A stretch of DNA of 64,000 nt from UBA9676 sp963730065 (GTDB taxonomy: Bacteria > Actinomycetota > Actinomycetes > Streptosporangiales > Streptosporangiaceae). Location of the stretch: positions 310,001-374,000 of the forward strand of contig CAVSQL010000020.1 in assembly GCA_963730065.1 (NCBI GenBank), read 5' to 3'. Of this stretch, positions 8,664 to 17,293 are shown in pieces. Every line of letters begins with the position of its first letter. Within the stretch, counting starts at the first letter, position 1. A program made the position numbers and the translations under genes. The notes under the pieces are model-generated. The model did no database searches and was not told the origin of the DNA. It saw only the letters and a list, made by a program, of their open reading frames with translations.

Positions 8664-10466
8664 TCACTTCTTGTCAGCCACCTGGGCGGACGTGTCAGGT
8701 CGAGTGACAGGTATTTTAACAACAATCTCTGTCCCCTTCCTGGATGTACTCTGAATTGTGATGTCCCCCCTGGCGCGCCTAACGAAGTTCCGTACCCACC
8801 AGAGCCCCAGCCCCAAGCCCTTTACTTTCTTCTGGTCGTCCTTGGTGGTGAAATTCAGATCAAACATATGCGGCTTTACCTCGTCTGGAATTCCACCGCC
8901 CGTGTCGCGGACTGATAGATGCAGGTAGCCCGTCGAGAGCGCAGGATCCAGGATCACCGATGTACAGACCGTCAACCGGCCGCCTTCCGGCATCGCATCA
9001 ATACCGTTCTTGAGGAGATTCTGCACCACAATATCGAAGCTATACAACGGCAGCGGGGGTATGCTGTCGGCGAGGCGCAGGTCAAGCTTAACGCCCGGGG
9101 GCACCACGATCTGGCCAACAGCCTTTCTCACACAGTCATTGACGTCGACGGTAGTTCTTGTTATCTCATTGGTCAGCAGCTGCATGACCTCTTCTGGCAT
9201 TTCCAATGTGCGCTCTGCCAGGTCAAACAGCGCCTCGAGGGCTTCCCTCAGGAAGCTCTCATCCAGGCTCCCATCATCTTGCATATCCTGCAGTTCCATG
9301 ACCCGGACCCGCATCGCCCCCACTGTGTTGTTGAGGCGGTGGATAAGATGGCTTGTCTGGTTGCCAACCGCCACCAGCAGGTCATCGGCGGTGCGCAGCT
9401 CCAGGGCCTCGGTTACGTCGGCCCGGAGCTTGGCAAAAGCAAGGAGGGTCCTTACCTTTTCCGCGAAGTTCTCCAGCACGACCTGATAGAACCCATAGAA
9501 GGCATCGAGCTCATCGCTTTCGACATTCAGGACCCCGATCGGCAGGTCATCGTCCCCGAAAAGGATGGGGACGGCGATCTCGCTGCGTATGGAATCACCC
9601 AGCATCCGCTGATATTCGGGATCGTCGTCAACGTTCCCAACGATGACTGTCTCCAGCCTCTTGATAGCCCGGCCGCTGACCGACCTGTCGATCTGCACCA
9701 TCAGGCCGACATGCTGGGGGTCGGTACTGTGCACGATTTCGAGCTCATCGTCGCCGCGCAGGAACATGATCTGTGCCCCGGTGTGATGAACGTGCTCGAT
9801 GCGCTTGAGCTCCTTCATCACTCTTTCCAAGGCTATCTGAATAACGTGCTCCGAGCTCTGGACGGCGTCCTGCGAATCGTCGTTTCCGAACATCAGGCGG
9901 TCGACATCCGCAAAGATAATCTCGCTGGCGAGTGTCTGGGTCCGCTCCAGCGCTATCGCCACCTGGGAGGCTATGGCCGTCGCCATCCGCTCGTGCACAG
10001 GCCTGAAAGCGTCAAGGTGCTTGCTCTCGGCATTCAGGACACCCACGATCGTGCCGCGGATTGTAATGGGTGTGGCGAGGAGGCTGCGCATTTGCGGCCC
10101 TCTGTACCCCCGGAGCCGGTTGTATCGTGTCCTTAGCGGGCTGGTGGTGAGATCCGAGACATTGACCAGCTCATTTTTCTCGAGGCTCAGACCGGTCAGC
10201 GAGTCGGAGATCGGCACCCGCTGCCCTATCACAGACCTCAAATTGGAATACATCGGCTCCAGGAAGGTGCTTCGGCGCAGCAAGATCGTGGTATGACTTG
10301 CGTGAAGCAGCTTCTGAGTCTGCTGGACAATAAAGCTGAATATTTCCTGAGCCGACTGCTCGGGCTCCAGCAACAGCAGGTCGATGTCGTGGAGCAGCTC
10401 CAGCTCCTGCTCACGCAGGGTGAGTTCCGCGTGGAGCTGATCAAGGAGACGCTCCCACTCTTCCAT
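8664..10466 (-). CDS. GAF-GAF sensor histidine kinase
   Basis: 600 aa, with no membrane helix. Residues 1-35 are coiled coil. GAF 1 spans about 38-178 (ending ATPITIRGTIVGVLNAES) and GAF 2 about 205-345 (IAVPILFGDDDLPIGVLNVES). The dimerisation helix carries the probable phospho-acceptor His376 in SHLIHRLNNTVG. The ATPase domain has N box QNLLKNGIDAMPEGG, G1 DTGGGIPDEV, F box FTTKDD and G2 GLGLGLWWV. GAF domains sense small ligands or redox state in the cytosol. It is the first gene of the island; its stop overlaps the possible GTG start of the next receiver gene, so the two are translationally linked. Codon use has more A/T in third positions than flanking genes, suggesting transfer. Confidence 0.94.
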   Translation of the reverse strand: MEEWERLLDQLHAELTLREQELELLHDIDLLLLEPEQSAQEIFSFIVQQTQKLLHASHTTILLRRSTFLEPMYSNLRSVIGQRVPISDSLTGLSLEKNELVNVSDLTTSPLRTRYNRLRGYRGPQMRSLLATPITIRGTIVGVLNAESKHLDAFRPVHERMATAIASQVAIALERTQTLASEIIFADVDRLMFGNDDSQDAVQSSEHVIQIALERVMKELKRIEHVHHTGAQIMFLRGDDELEIVHSTDPQHVGLMVQIDRSVSGRAIKRLETVIVGNVDDDPEYQRMLGDSIRSEIAVPILFGDDDLPIGVLNVESDELDAFYGFYQVVLENFAEKVRTLLAFAKLRADVTEALELRTADDLLVAVGNQTSHLIHRLNNTVGAMRVRVMELQDMQDDGSLDESFLREALEALFDLAERTLEMPEEVMQLLTNEITRTTVDVNDCVRKAVGQIVVPPGVKLDLRLADSIPPLPLYSFDIVVQNLLKNGIDAMPEGGRLTVCTSVILDPALSTGYLHLSVRDTGGGIPDEVKPHMFDLNFTTKDDQKKVKGLGLGLWWVRNFVRRARGDITIQSTSRKGTEIVVKIPVTRPDTSAQVADKK

Positions 10467-10940
10467 GAAGACACCAGCCCAGGCTCGTAACCAGAGAGGA
10501 TGGCGGGGATTAGATTGTAGCGCGCTGCGCCCCCTTGATGAAGCGCTGAAGAACCTTCGCGGTCACTCAGCGTGACAGGGGCGGGATCGAAGGGCGGGCG
10601 GCGCCACTCGCGTGTCGGGACGAGCAGCCAGGCGCCAGCGATCAGCATTGCGGGTGACAGCGGCAAGAAGTGCGATAATTCTCGGCCAGCACCCTCCGCT
10701 TTGCTCGCCCTTTAACATCTGCGCCTGGGCCGGGGCCTTCGTGATGCTGGCGCACGATCGCCCCGAGGGCACTGGTGTGGTGCGTGGCGCCGTCGCCGTG
10801 TGCACTGTCCTCCCGTGGGCTGAGCTTCACCGTGCGCGTCGCGCGCTGTGATCGGCCGGGCCAGCAGGAAGCGGTCTCCGCGCAGGCCCCGGCGTGTCCA
10901 GTTCAAGCGGCCCTCGGACTCCGATCTCAGTATCGTTAAC
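10467..10940. other. Intergenic stretch with no recognisable gene
   Basis: 474 bp between the kinase gene and the next hydrolase gene. Short open frames exist on both strands, but none has a convincing ribosome site or protein-like composition. It probably holds the promoter of the signalling island (towards lower coordinates). I see no clear -35/-10 pair, repeat or terminator here. Confidence 0.5.
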
Positions 10941-10958
10941 GTTCGCAATTTTGCGAAC
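10941..10958. promoter_or_regulatory. Palindromic operator upstream of the hydrolase gene
   Basis: GTTCGCAATTTTGCGAAC is a perfect 18-bp palindrome ending 19 bp before ATG 10978. Outer arms TAACG/CGTTA flank it. Nearly the same sequence, including the bases up to the start codon, occurs at 20872-20889 before a truncated HTH regulator gene, so both were probably bound by the same repressor family. Confidence 0.75.
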
Positions 10959-10977
10959 AAAGCGTTAGGGTGGCGGC

Positions 10978-12276
10978 ATGACCACTGCACCAGCAACCAC
11001 CGGCCTGACTGTCCTGGACATGGCGCAGACGGGGCGCTTCGCGGAGATCCATGGGCTGTTCGCGCCACCGTTGCGCGCAATGGTGCCGGCCGAGGCGCTG
11101 CAGGCCGCCTGGGCGGCCGAGATCGGCCGGCGCGGCCCGGTGACCTGCGTCGGCACGCCGGTGAGCGAGCCGGCCGGGCCCGGCGGCGTGCTGGTGAAGA
11201 TCCCGGTGACGTTCGAGCGCGGGGAGCTGACGGTGATCGTGTCGGTCGCCGACGCGGGCTGGCTCACCGGTATCCAGCTGGCACCCGCCAGTGCGGCCGA
11301 GCCGGCCAGGCCGTGGGAGCCGCCGGCCTACGCCGACCCGGCGACGTTCGGCGAGCAGGACGTGACGGTCGGCGCCGGCCCGCTTGCCGTGCCCGGCACG
11401 CTGAGCCTGCCGCGGCAGGACGGGCCCCTGCCCGGCGTAGTGCTGCTCGGCGGTTCGGGGCCGGTCAACCGTGACGAGACGATCGGCCGGAACAAGCCGC
11501 TCAAGGACCTCGCGTGGGGGCTCGCCAGCCGCGGCGTGGCCGTGCTGCGCTTCGACAAGGTCACCCACGCGCACGGGGAACAGGTCGCGGCGGACCGCGG
11601 CTTCACCGTGTCCGACGAGTACCTGCCGCAGGCGACCGCGGCGATCCGCCTGCTCGAGGGGCACCCGGCCGTCGGCGCCGGGCGGGTCTTCGTGGCCGGC
11701 CACAGCCTCGGCGGCACCGTCGCCCCGCGGGTCGCGGGGGCCGAGCCGTCCGTAGCCGGGCTGGTCATCCTGGCCGGCGGGACGCAGCCGCTGTACTGGG
11801 CCGCCGTCCGGCAGGTCCGTTACATCGCCTCGCTGGACCCCGCGACGGCCGCCGCGTCGGGGCCCACCATCGAGGCGATGACCCGCCAGGCGCGGACGGT
11901 CGACAGCTCAGACCTGTCCCTCTCGACGCCGGACAGCGAGCTGCCCTTCGGGGTGCCCGCGCCGTACTGGCTGGACCTGCGCGACTATGACCCGGCCGCG
12001 GCCGCCGCGGCGCTGGGCAAGCCGGTCCTCATCATCCAGGGCGGCCGTGACTATCAGGCGACCGTCGCCGACGACCTCGCCGGGTGGAAGGCCGGCCTGG
12101 CCGGCCACCCGGACGTCACGATCCGCGTCTACGACGCGGACAACCACCTGTTCTTCCCCGGCAGCGGCCCGTCCGCGCCGGCCGAATACGAGCCGGCGCA
12201 GCACATGGACCCGGCGGTCGTCGCCGACATCACCGGCTGGCTGACAGCTACCCTCCCCGGGCCCGTGGCGCCCTGA
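10978..12276 (+). CDS. Alpha/beta hydrolase with N-terminal DUF3887-like domain
   Basis: 432 aa. Residues 5-105 resemble the DUF3887 domain found before some hydrolases. Residues 120-430 are an alpha/beta hydrolase of the dienelactone-hydrolase-like group: GVVLLGGSGPVNRDE oxyanion region, nucleophile elbow GHSLGG, acid in IIQGGRDYQ and base in DADNHLFFPG. No signal peptide is present, so it should be cytosolic; the substrate cannot be told. It stands alone behind the 10941-10958 operator, with ATG 10978 just 19 bp downstream, which suggests a short or absent leader. In other actinomycetes this type of gene often sits beside an HTH regulator like the broken one at 20910 (general knowledge); here the two are 10 kb apart. 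Confidence 0.88.
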   Translation: MTTAPATTGLTVLDMAQTGRFAEIHGLFAPPLRAMVPAEALQAAWAAEIGRRGPVTCVGTPVSEPAGPGGVLVKIPVTFERGELTVIVSVADAGWLTGIQLAPASAAEPARPWEPPAYADPATFGEQDVTVGAGPLAVPGTLSLPRQDGPLPGVVLLGGSGPVNRDETIGRNKPLKDLAWGLASRGVAVLRFDKVTHAHGEQVAADRGFTVSDEYLPQATAAIRLLEGHPAVGAGRVFVAGHSLGGTVAPRVAGAEPSVAGLVILAGGTQPLYWAAVRQVRYIASLDPATAAASGPTIEAMTRQARTVDSSDLSLSTPDSELPFGVPAPYWLDLRDYDPAAAAAALGKPVLIIQGGRDYQATVADDLAGWKAGLAGHPDVTIRVYDADNHLFFPGSGPSAPAEYEPAQHMDPAVVADITGWLTATLPGPVAP

Positions 12277-12299
12277 CTGTCATCGCCAGGGTGGCCCGA

Positions 12300-12713
12300 T
12301 CACGTCGCACGGAGCGATGCTTCGTCCAGGGCAATCCCGGTCACCTCAGCCAGGCGATGCATGTCGGCGTCATGGGAAAGCAGCGTGGCTCCGCAGCGCA
12401 GCGCCACGGCCGCGATCATGCAATCGACTATCCCCCGCGGGGTCACACCGGCGCGGCGGCAGCGGCGGTAGAGGCGGGCCGCACCGTCGAAGTCGGCCAC
12501 CACGTCGAAGGGCAGTAGTTCGAACCGCAGGAGCAGTCGGCGCAGATCAGCTTCCCGCTGGCCGGTGCGCGCCCCGGCCAGCACCTCCATGATGACGGGC
12601 TCGGTGACGGCAACCGGTCCACCTGCTTCGATCAGGGCCGTCAGGCGCCGATCAACGACGCCACCTGTGGCCCGGTCGTACTCGACCCAGGCGGAGGTGT
12701 CGGTGAGGATCAC
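12300..12713 (-). CDS. vapC: VapC-family PIN-domain toxin ribonuclease
   Basis: 137 aa, the normal VapC length. PIN-domain acidic residues are present: D5 in ILTDTSAWVEY, the Glu in TEPVIMEVLAGAR, the Asp in GIVDCMIAA and the Asp in LLSHDADMHRLA. VapC toxins are Mg-dependent ribonucleases that cut tRNA or rRNA and are held inactive by VapB. The start ATG at 12713 overlaps the antitoxin stop by 4 bp, the standard coupled arrangement. Confidence 0.94.
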   Translation of the reverse strand: MILTDTSAWVEYDRATGGVVDRRLTALIEAGGPVAVTEPVIMEVLAGARTGQREADLRRLLLRFELLPFDVVADFDGAARLYRRCRRAGVTPRGIVDCMIAAVALRCGATLLSHDADMHRLAEVTGIALDEASLRAT

Positions 12714-12922
12714 GCAGCGCCGCGAGGCTGAGCATCGGCCGGGGGCTCCGCGATGGCGTTCGCGCCCCGCATCGCCAGTGCCTCCTCGCGGGTCATCGGC
12801 TGGCCGGCCAGGTGCCGCAGCGCTAGGTCAACGGCCTCTGTCTTCGTCCGCACCCCGTAGCGGTTCATGATTGCCCGAACGTAGGTGTCCTCGATCTCGA
12901 TGTTCGTACGCACCTTGCTCAT
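12710..12922 (-). CDS. vapB: VapB-family antitoxin
   Basis: 70 aa from ATG 12922 (MSKVRTNIEIED); the frame is open five codons further upstream. The N-terminus is a ribbon-helix-helix type DNA-binding segment (TNIEIEDTYVRAIMNRYGV, TKTEAVDLALRHLAG) and the C-terminus a disordered toxin-binding tail. It should neutralise VapC and autorepress through the half-site array directly upstream. Confidence 0.92.
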   Translation of the reverse strand: MSKVRTNIEIEDTYVRAIMNRYGVRTKTEAVDLALRHLAGQPMTREEALAMRGANAIAEPPADAQPRGAA

Positions 12923-12959
12923 ACACCAATCATACACTAAACGTGTACGTTACGTGTAC
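12919..12959. promoter_or_regulatory. vapBC operator: two pairs of direct repeats
   Basis: ACGTGTAC occurs at 12941-12948 and 12952-12959, and TCATACA at 12919-12925 and 12930-12936. Both pairs have 11-bp periodicity, about one helical turn, so four half-sites lie on one DNA face. This is the arrangement expected for cooperative binding of a ribbon-helix-helix antitoxin, here VapB. Confidence 0.65.
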
Positions 12960-13010
12960 CGCTCAACATCAAGGCACCCTGGCCCGCCATGCCACTGATC
13001 GTCCCTGTGG

Positions 13011-13385
13011 TCATGCTGCCCAGGACACCGGCACGGGCCGGGTGCTGGTGATCATCCGGGCGGCGAAGCCGGCGCTGAAGTCCCGCCACCAGGTCCGGCC
13101 GAGCCCACCGAACGGCTCGGTGGCGGAGGCTGGCGTCGTGACGATCCGCTGGTAGATGCCGGCGGCCGCGGCGTCGGGGAGGCGGACGGTGGCCGCCCAG
13201 GCCGCGAGGGCGTCGTCGAGGCTCATCGTTCCTCCGCGGGTTCCGGCTGGCTGGTCGTAGGCGGCGAGCGCTGCGCCCAGGGTACGGCGGGCGAGGGAGA
13301 GCCGGTAGCGCACGGTGCCGGCCGGCACCCCGAGGGCGGCGGCTATCTGGGCGCTGGTCAGCCCGCCGGGGCTGGCCGTGCTCAT
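13011..13385 (-). pseudogene. Remnant: ECF sigma region 4 end joined to its small partner protein
   Basis: The 124-aa frame begins with the second half of a sigma-70 region 4 helix-turn-helix (LTSAQIAAALGVPAGTVRYRL) but lacks regions 2, 3 and the start of 4. It runs on without a stop into a segment starting MSLDDALAAWAATVRLP that looks like an independent small protein with its own Met and an upstream GGAGG-like site (CGCGGAGGAACG before ATG 13228). The 3' part may therefore still be translated as a protein of about 72 aa, ending STRPVPVSWAA. I read this as a decayed ECF sigma/partner operon. Confidence 0.5.
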
Positions 13386-13456
13386 CGGCCGCCGCGCCCC
13401 GTGACTGCTGCTCCGGTCACGCTGCCCATGGCGGCGTCAAGCGGTCCGGTCACGCC

Positions 13457-14266
13457 TCACTGGGCGGCGGTCCCGGGGCTGATCGAAAGGAAACGCTCGA
13501 TCATCAGGTTCACCTGCTCGGGCACCTCTAGCTGGAGGAAGTGACCTGCCCCGACCGTCTGGCCAATGGTGATCGCCGGGTTGACCTCCTGCAGGTACGC
13601 TGAGCCGTTCGTCGGCACCGCGGACGAGATGACGACGACGGGCACTTCGCAGCCGCGCAGGATCGCCGCGGCGTCGAAGGCGGCCATCGCCTTCACCGTT
13701 GCTATCGCGACGTCGTCGGGCGCCGCGCACATGGTCTTGACGATCCGGGCCCGGCGGTCGGCATCATCGGTCGGCAGGAACATCTGCTCCACGAAGCTCC
13801 GGCGAGCGGTCCCGGGATCCGGGCCTTCGAATCCCGGGAGCAGGCTGCCGGCGAAGTCCTTCCATACCTCCTTGCTCAGCGGCGGGGGATCGACCATGAT
13901 CACCGCGCTCACCAGCTCCGGCGCCTGCTGGGTCAGTGCGAGCGCGACCATCGCGCCCAGGCTGTGGCTGACCAGGACGCCCCGTCCGAGGCTGAGCTGG
14001 CGCCCCAGTGCGGCGACGTCGGCAGCCAGGCCATCGATCGTGTACGTGGCCGGCGCCGGGCTCTCGCCATGCCCCGGCAGGTCCACGCTGACGACCCGGT
14101 GCGAGCCTGAGAAATGATCGAACTGCGGGGCGAAGAAACTGCGATCGCCGCACCACCCATGCAGGAACAGCAGATGCGGATCGCCCGCGCCCGCCGAGTC
14201 GAACACAATCCCCGCGGTGCCCGTCTCCGCGCTGACCCTGACGCCATGTTCCCCGACTGCGGCCAT
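13457..14266 (-). CDS. Alpha/beta hydrolase
   Basis: 269 aa, with the usual fold order: oxyanion motif LFLHGWCGDRS, VVSVDLPGHGES, nucleophile elbow SHSLGA and catalytic His in VGAGHFLQLEVPEQVN near the C-terminus. The closest groups are esterases or C-C hydrolases acting on small substrates; the specificity is unknown. An inverted partial copy of its last ~50 codons lies at about 14360-14537. A palindrome GGACCCCTAGTCC (14330-14342) lies 64 bp upstream of the start, inside the 3' end of the LAL regulator gene, and could be that regulator's target (inference). Confidence 0.9.
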   Translation of the reverse strand: MAAVGEHGVRVSAETGTAGIVFDSAGAGDPHLLFLHGWCGDRSFFAPQFDHFSGSHRVVSVDLPGHGESPAPATYTIDGLAADVAALGRQLSLGRGVLVSHSLGAMVALALTQQAPELVSAVIMVDPPPLSKEVWKDFAGSLLPGFEGPDPGTARRSFVEQMFLPTDDADRRARIVKTMCAAPDDVAIATVKAMAAFDAAAILRGCEVPVVVISSAVPTNGSAYLQEVNPAITIGQTVGAGHFLQLEVPEQVNLMIERFLSISPGTAAQ

Positions 14267-14297
14267 TGCTTCCTCCCAGGTTCGGCTGTGCCTGAAC

Positions 14298-17273
14298 CTA
14301 GGCCTGAGCCGCGGGCCGCCGCTTCGGTAGGACCCCTAGTCCGAACCTCGCCCCCGGCGGCTTCGTATCAGGGTGCTGTGGGCGCCAGCCGCGCACGCGC
14401 AGGTCACGGCCGGGTCCGGCCACTCCGGCCCGGCCGGGGTGCCCGGGCCGGTGAACATGATGATCGAGCGCTTCCCGTGGGTCACGCCGGGCGCCTGGCC
14501 CCCCGGGGGCGGCAGCCCGGGGCGGCTGCACCGCTAACTGGGGCCGCTCCATCGCCGCAGCCAGCTCGCCTCGCGACCCGATGGCAAGCTTGCGGTAAAT
14601 GTTGCGCAGGTGGTACTCGATCGTCTTCGGGCTGAGGAAAAGCGCCGCGGCGGCCTCCCGGGTGGTCAGGCCTCCGGCCACCCGCAGGGCGATCTGCAGT
14701 TCCTGGGGTGTCAGCTGGTTGAGGGTCACCGGGTCCCGGCGGCGTGCGGTCTCGCCGGTGGCGGCGAGCTCGGCCCGGGCTATCTCCGACCACGGTTCGG
14801 CGCCGAGGTGGTCGAAGGCGCCGATCGCGGCGCGCAGCTGCTCGCGCGCCCGCACGCGCTGGCGGGCCCGCCGCAGCCGGGAACCGTAGGCGAGGCGGGT
14901 GCGGGCGGTCTCGTAGACGTCGGGCGTCTGGTCGTGCAGGCCCAGGGCGATGGCGAAATGGTGGTCGGCGTGATCGTTGGCCGCGAGGAGGCCCCGGCAG
15001 CGTGCGGCGCGGGCGAGCGCCCACGGCTGGGCCTTGGCGGCGGCCTCGCGCTCGAAGCGTTCGGCGGCCTCGGAGGCCTCCGGGCCCCGGCCGAGGCGGA
15101 GGTAGAGCTCGACGAGCTCCGGTGCGGGCGACAGGTCGACGTCGCCGATGGCACGCGAGCGGAGCACGGCCTGCTGCTCCTCGAAGTGGCCGAGTGCCTC
15201 CGCCGGGTGGCCGCAGCCGAGCTCAAGATCGCCCAGCGCCGCGATCGCCCACACCTCGCACAGGCCAAGGCCGAACTCGCGGGACATGGCGAGCGCCTCG
15301 GTGGCGTGCAGGCGGCTCTGGTCGGATCTGCCCTGTCTCGCTTCAAGCCACGCCAGGCGCGCCAGGGACGATGCCAGGTCCGTGCGCTGGCCGGTCTCAC
15401 GGGCGAGGCTGATCGCTTCATGGAAGCCGGCTTGCGCTTCAGCCCACCGGTCAGTGGCGGCCTGGTCGAGCGCCACGTGCGTCAGCACGAACGGCAGCAC
15501 CCCGACCGCGGAGCTGCGGCGTGCGACCTGGAGCGCCCGGTCGGCGAGCTCCGGGCCGGTGTGCGCCTCCCGGAGCCAGATCGGCCCCATGGCGGCCCAG
15601 GCGAGGAGGCGGGGGTCGTGCCGGAGGTCGGAGCGCTCGAGCACCTCGACCGACTCGCGGATCGCGGCCGCGCCGCGCTCGCCCTCGCCCGAGAAGATCA
15701 GCGCCATCCCCTGCGCGCTCAGCGCGAAGAACGCGGTCCGGTCGTCCGGGTCCGCCGGGGTCAGCGCGGCGATCCGGTCCGCGGCGTGGCGCATGGTCGC
15801 CGCGTCCCCGGCGTTGAACGACGCGTTGACCGCTTCCGCGAGCATCACGACGGCACGGCCGGGTTCGGCCGACGCGGCCTGCTCGGCGGCGGCCAGCAGG
15901 ATCTGCTGCGCGTCACCGATCGGCCCGCGCCGGGCGGCGATGTGGCCACGCAGGTGCTCGATCGATATGGCCAGCTCCGGTGCTGACGCACGCCGACGTG
16001 CCTCGTCCAGCAGCGCTACCGCGCGGTCGGCCAGACCGCCCAGCCAGGCCGCGTCGGCTGCCGCGTAGAGCAGCCGGCCCTGTGAGATCTCATCAGGTGC
16101 CAGCCGGGCGCCCCGCTCGAACGCCCGTGACGAGACGTCGTAGGCACTGCGCTGCCGGGCGCGCAGGCCCGCCTGCTCCAGCGCGGAAGAGGCGGTCTCA
16201 TCGGGACCGAACGCGGCCAGGGCCAGGTGCCAGGCGCGGCGGTCGGCATCGGTGTCGGGCAGGGCACCGGCGAGGGCACGGTGCACCTCGCGCCGACGGT
16301 CGGGCCGGGCATCGCCGTAGACGGCCGACCGGATGAGGGGGTGGCGGAACTCGACACGGGCATCAGCCACGCTGATGAGGGCCGCGCCCTCGGCGGGCAC
16401 CAGGTCAGCGACGTCCAGGCCGAGCGCCGGGGCGGCACGTGAGAGTACCGACATCTCGCCGCTGTCGCTCGCGGCCGCGAGGACGAGGGCATCGTGCGTG
16501 CGCTGGGGGAGCGACCGGAAGCGAAGCAGGTAAACCTCGGCGACGCTCGCCCCGGCAGCGAGCGGCGTGCCGGGCGGCAGGCTCGCCAGCCGGCCGCGGT
16601 CCGCGCCGAGCTCCAGGAGGGCGAGCGGGTTCCCGCCGGTCTCGTCATGGAGGCGGTCGGCAAGGTCCTGGCTGAGCGGCCCCGCCAGCTGGCGTCGCAG
16701 CAGCTCGGCTGCTGCGGCCCGGTCCAGGCCCGGCAGCCGCAGCCTGGCCACGTCGGCCCCGTCGAGCAGGGACGACCCGCCCTCCCGCACGGCCAGGATC
16801 ACGGCCACCGGCTCGGCGACGAGGCGGCGGAACGCGAAGAGCAGGGCATCCGCGCTGGACCCGTCGAGCCATTGCCCGTCGTCGACGAGCACCGCGACCG
16901 GGGCCTCGTCCGCGTAGGCCGCCAGCAGGCTGAGGGTCGCCGCGCCGACAGCGAAGCGGGCCTGGTCGCGGCCGGGCCGCAGCGCGAGCGCGCTCCCCAG
17001 CGCGTCGGCCTGCGGACCGGGGATCCGGTCGATCCAGGCGAGCGCCGGGCGCAGCAGCTCGAAAAGCCCGGCGAAGGGAATGTGGGCCTCGGACTGCACG
17101 CCCCGGGCCCGCAGCACGTTCATGCCGGCCGCCTGCTCCCCGGCGTAGGCGAGCAGCGCCGACTTGCCGATCCCAGCCTCACCAACCACGGCGAGCACGC
17201 CGCTGTGACCGGAACGGGCGTCCTGGAGTAGCCGGGCCAGGGCCAGCTGCTCCTGATCACGCCCGAACAACAT
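14298..17273 (-). CDS. LAL-type LuxR regulator with AAA ATPase domain
   Basis: 991 aa if started at ATG 17273 (MLFGRDQEQLALARLL), the normal beginning of the family; the frame is open a further 80 codons into the divergent promoter region but without family similarity. Walker A is VVGEAGIGKSALL and Walker B VAVLVDDGQWLDG. A long helical TPR-like middle follows, then a C-terminal LuxR HTH (LTPQELQIALRVAGGLTTRE, LFLSPKTIEYHLRNIYRKL). Large LAL proteins are ATP-dependent activators, often of secondary-metabolite or sugar genes. It is divergent from the methyltransferase gene. About 75 residues after the HTH are Pro/Arg/Gly-rich and antisense to a hydrolase remnant, so the original stop was probably lost. 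Confidence 0.93.
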   Translation of the reverse strand: MLFGRDQEQLALARLLQDARSGHSGVLAVVGEAGIGKSALLAYAGEQAAGMNVLRARGVQSEAHIPFAGLFELLRPALAWIDRIPGPQADALGSALALRPGRDQARFAVGAATLSLLAAYADEAPVAVLVDDGQWLDGSSADALLFAFRRLVAEPVAVILAVREGGSSLLDGADVARLRLPGLDRAAAAELLRRQLAGPLSQDLADRLHDETGGNPLALLELGADRGRLASLPPGTPLAAGASVAEVYLLRFRSLPQRTHDALVLAAASDSGEMSVLSRAAPALGLDVADLVPAEGAALISVADARVEFRHPLIRSAVYGDARPDRRREVHRALAGALPDTDADRRAWHLALAAFGPDETASSALEQAGLRARQRSAYDVSSRAFERGARLAPDEISQGRLLYAAADAAWLGGLADRAVALLDEARRRASAPELAISIEHLRGHIAARRGPIGDAQQILLAAAEQAASAEPGRAVVMLAEAVNASFNAGDAATMRHAADRIAALTPADPDDRTAFFALSAQGMALIFSGEGERGAAAIRESVEVLERSDLRHDPRLLAWAAMGPIWLREAHTGPELADRALQVARRSSAVGVLPFVLTHVALDQAATDRWAEAQAGFHEAISLARETGQRTDLASSLARLAWLEARQGRSDQSRLHATEALAMSREFGLGLCEVWAIAALGDLELGCGHPAEALGHFEEQQAVLRSRAIGDVDLSPAPELVELYLRLGRGPEASEAAERFEREAAAKAQPWALARAARCRGLLAANDHADHHFAIALGLHDQTPDVYETARTRLAYGSRLRRARQRVRAREQLRAAIGAFDHLGAEPWSEIARAELAATGETARRRDPVTLNQLTPQELQIALRVAGGLTTREAAAALFLSPKTIEYHLRNIYRKLAIGSRGELAAAMERPQLAVQPPRAAAPGGPGARRDPREALDHHVHRPGHPGRAGVAGPGRDLRVRGWRPQHPDTKPPGARFGLGVLPKRRPAAQA
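14360..14537 (+). pseudogene. Remnant of an alpha/beta hydrolase 3' end, antisense to the LAL gene end
   Basis: Read on the plus strand to TAA 14535-14537, this segment encodes AGSGH, nine residues, then VNMMIERF. That aligns without gaps to the C-terminus of the 13457-14266 hydrolase (VGAGH, nine residues, VNLMIERF), including the catalytic His. No upstream hydrolase sequence is left. It is an inverted, partial paralogue. Confidence 0.6.
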
Positions 17274-17293
17274 GGCAGTGAGTGTACGGGGGG

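Noticed and set aside
10467..10940. Several small frames in the gap after the kinase gene
   Set aside because: No ribosome sites, no protein-like pattern and no family similarity.
14610..15986. A long plus-strand frame inside the LAL gene
   Set aside because: It overlaps a strongly supported regulator on the other strand and has shadow-type composition.
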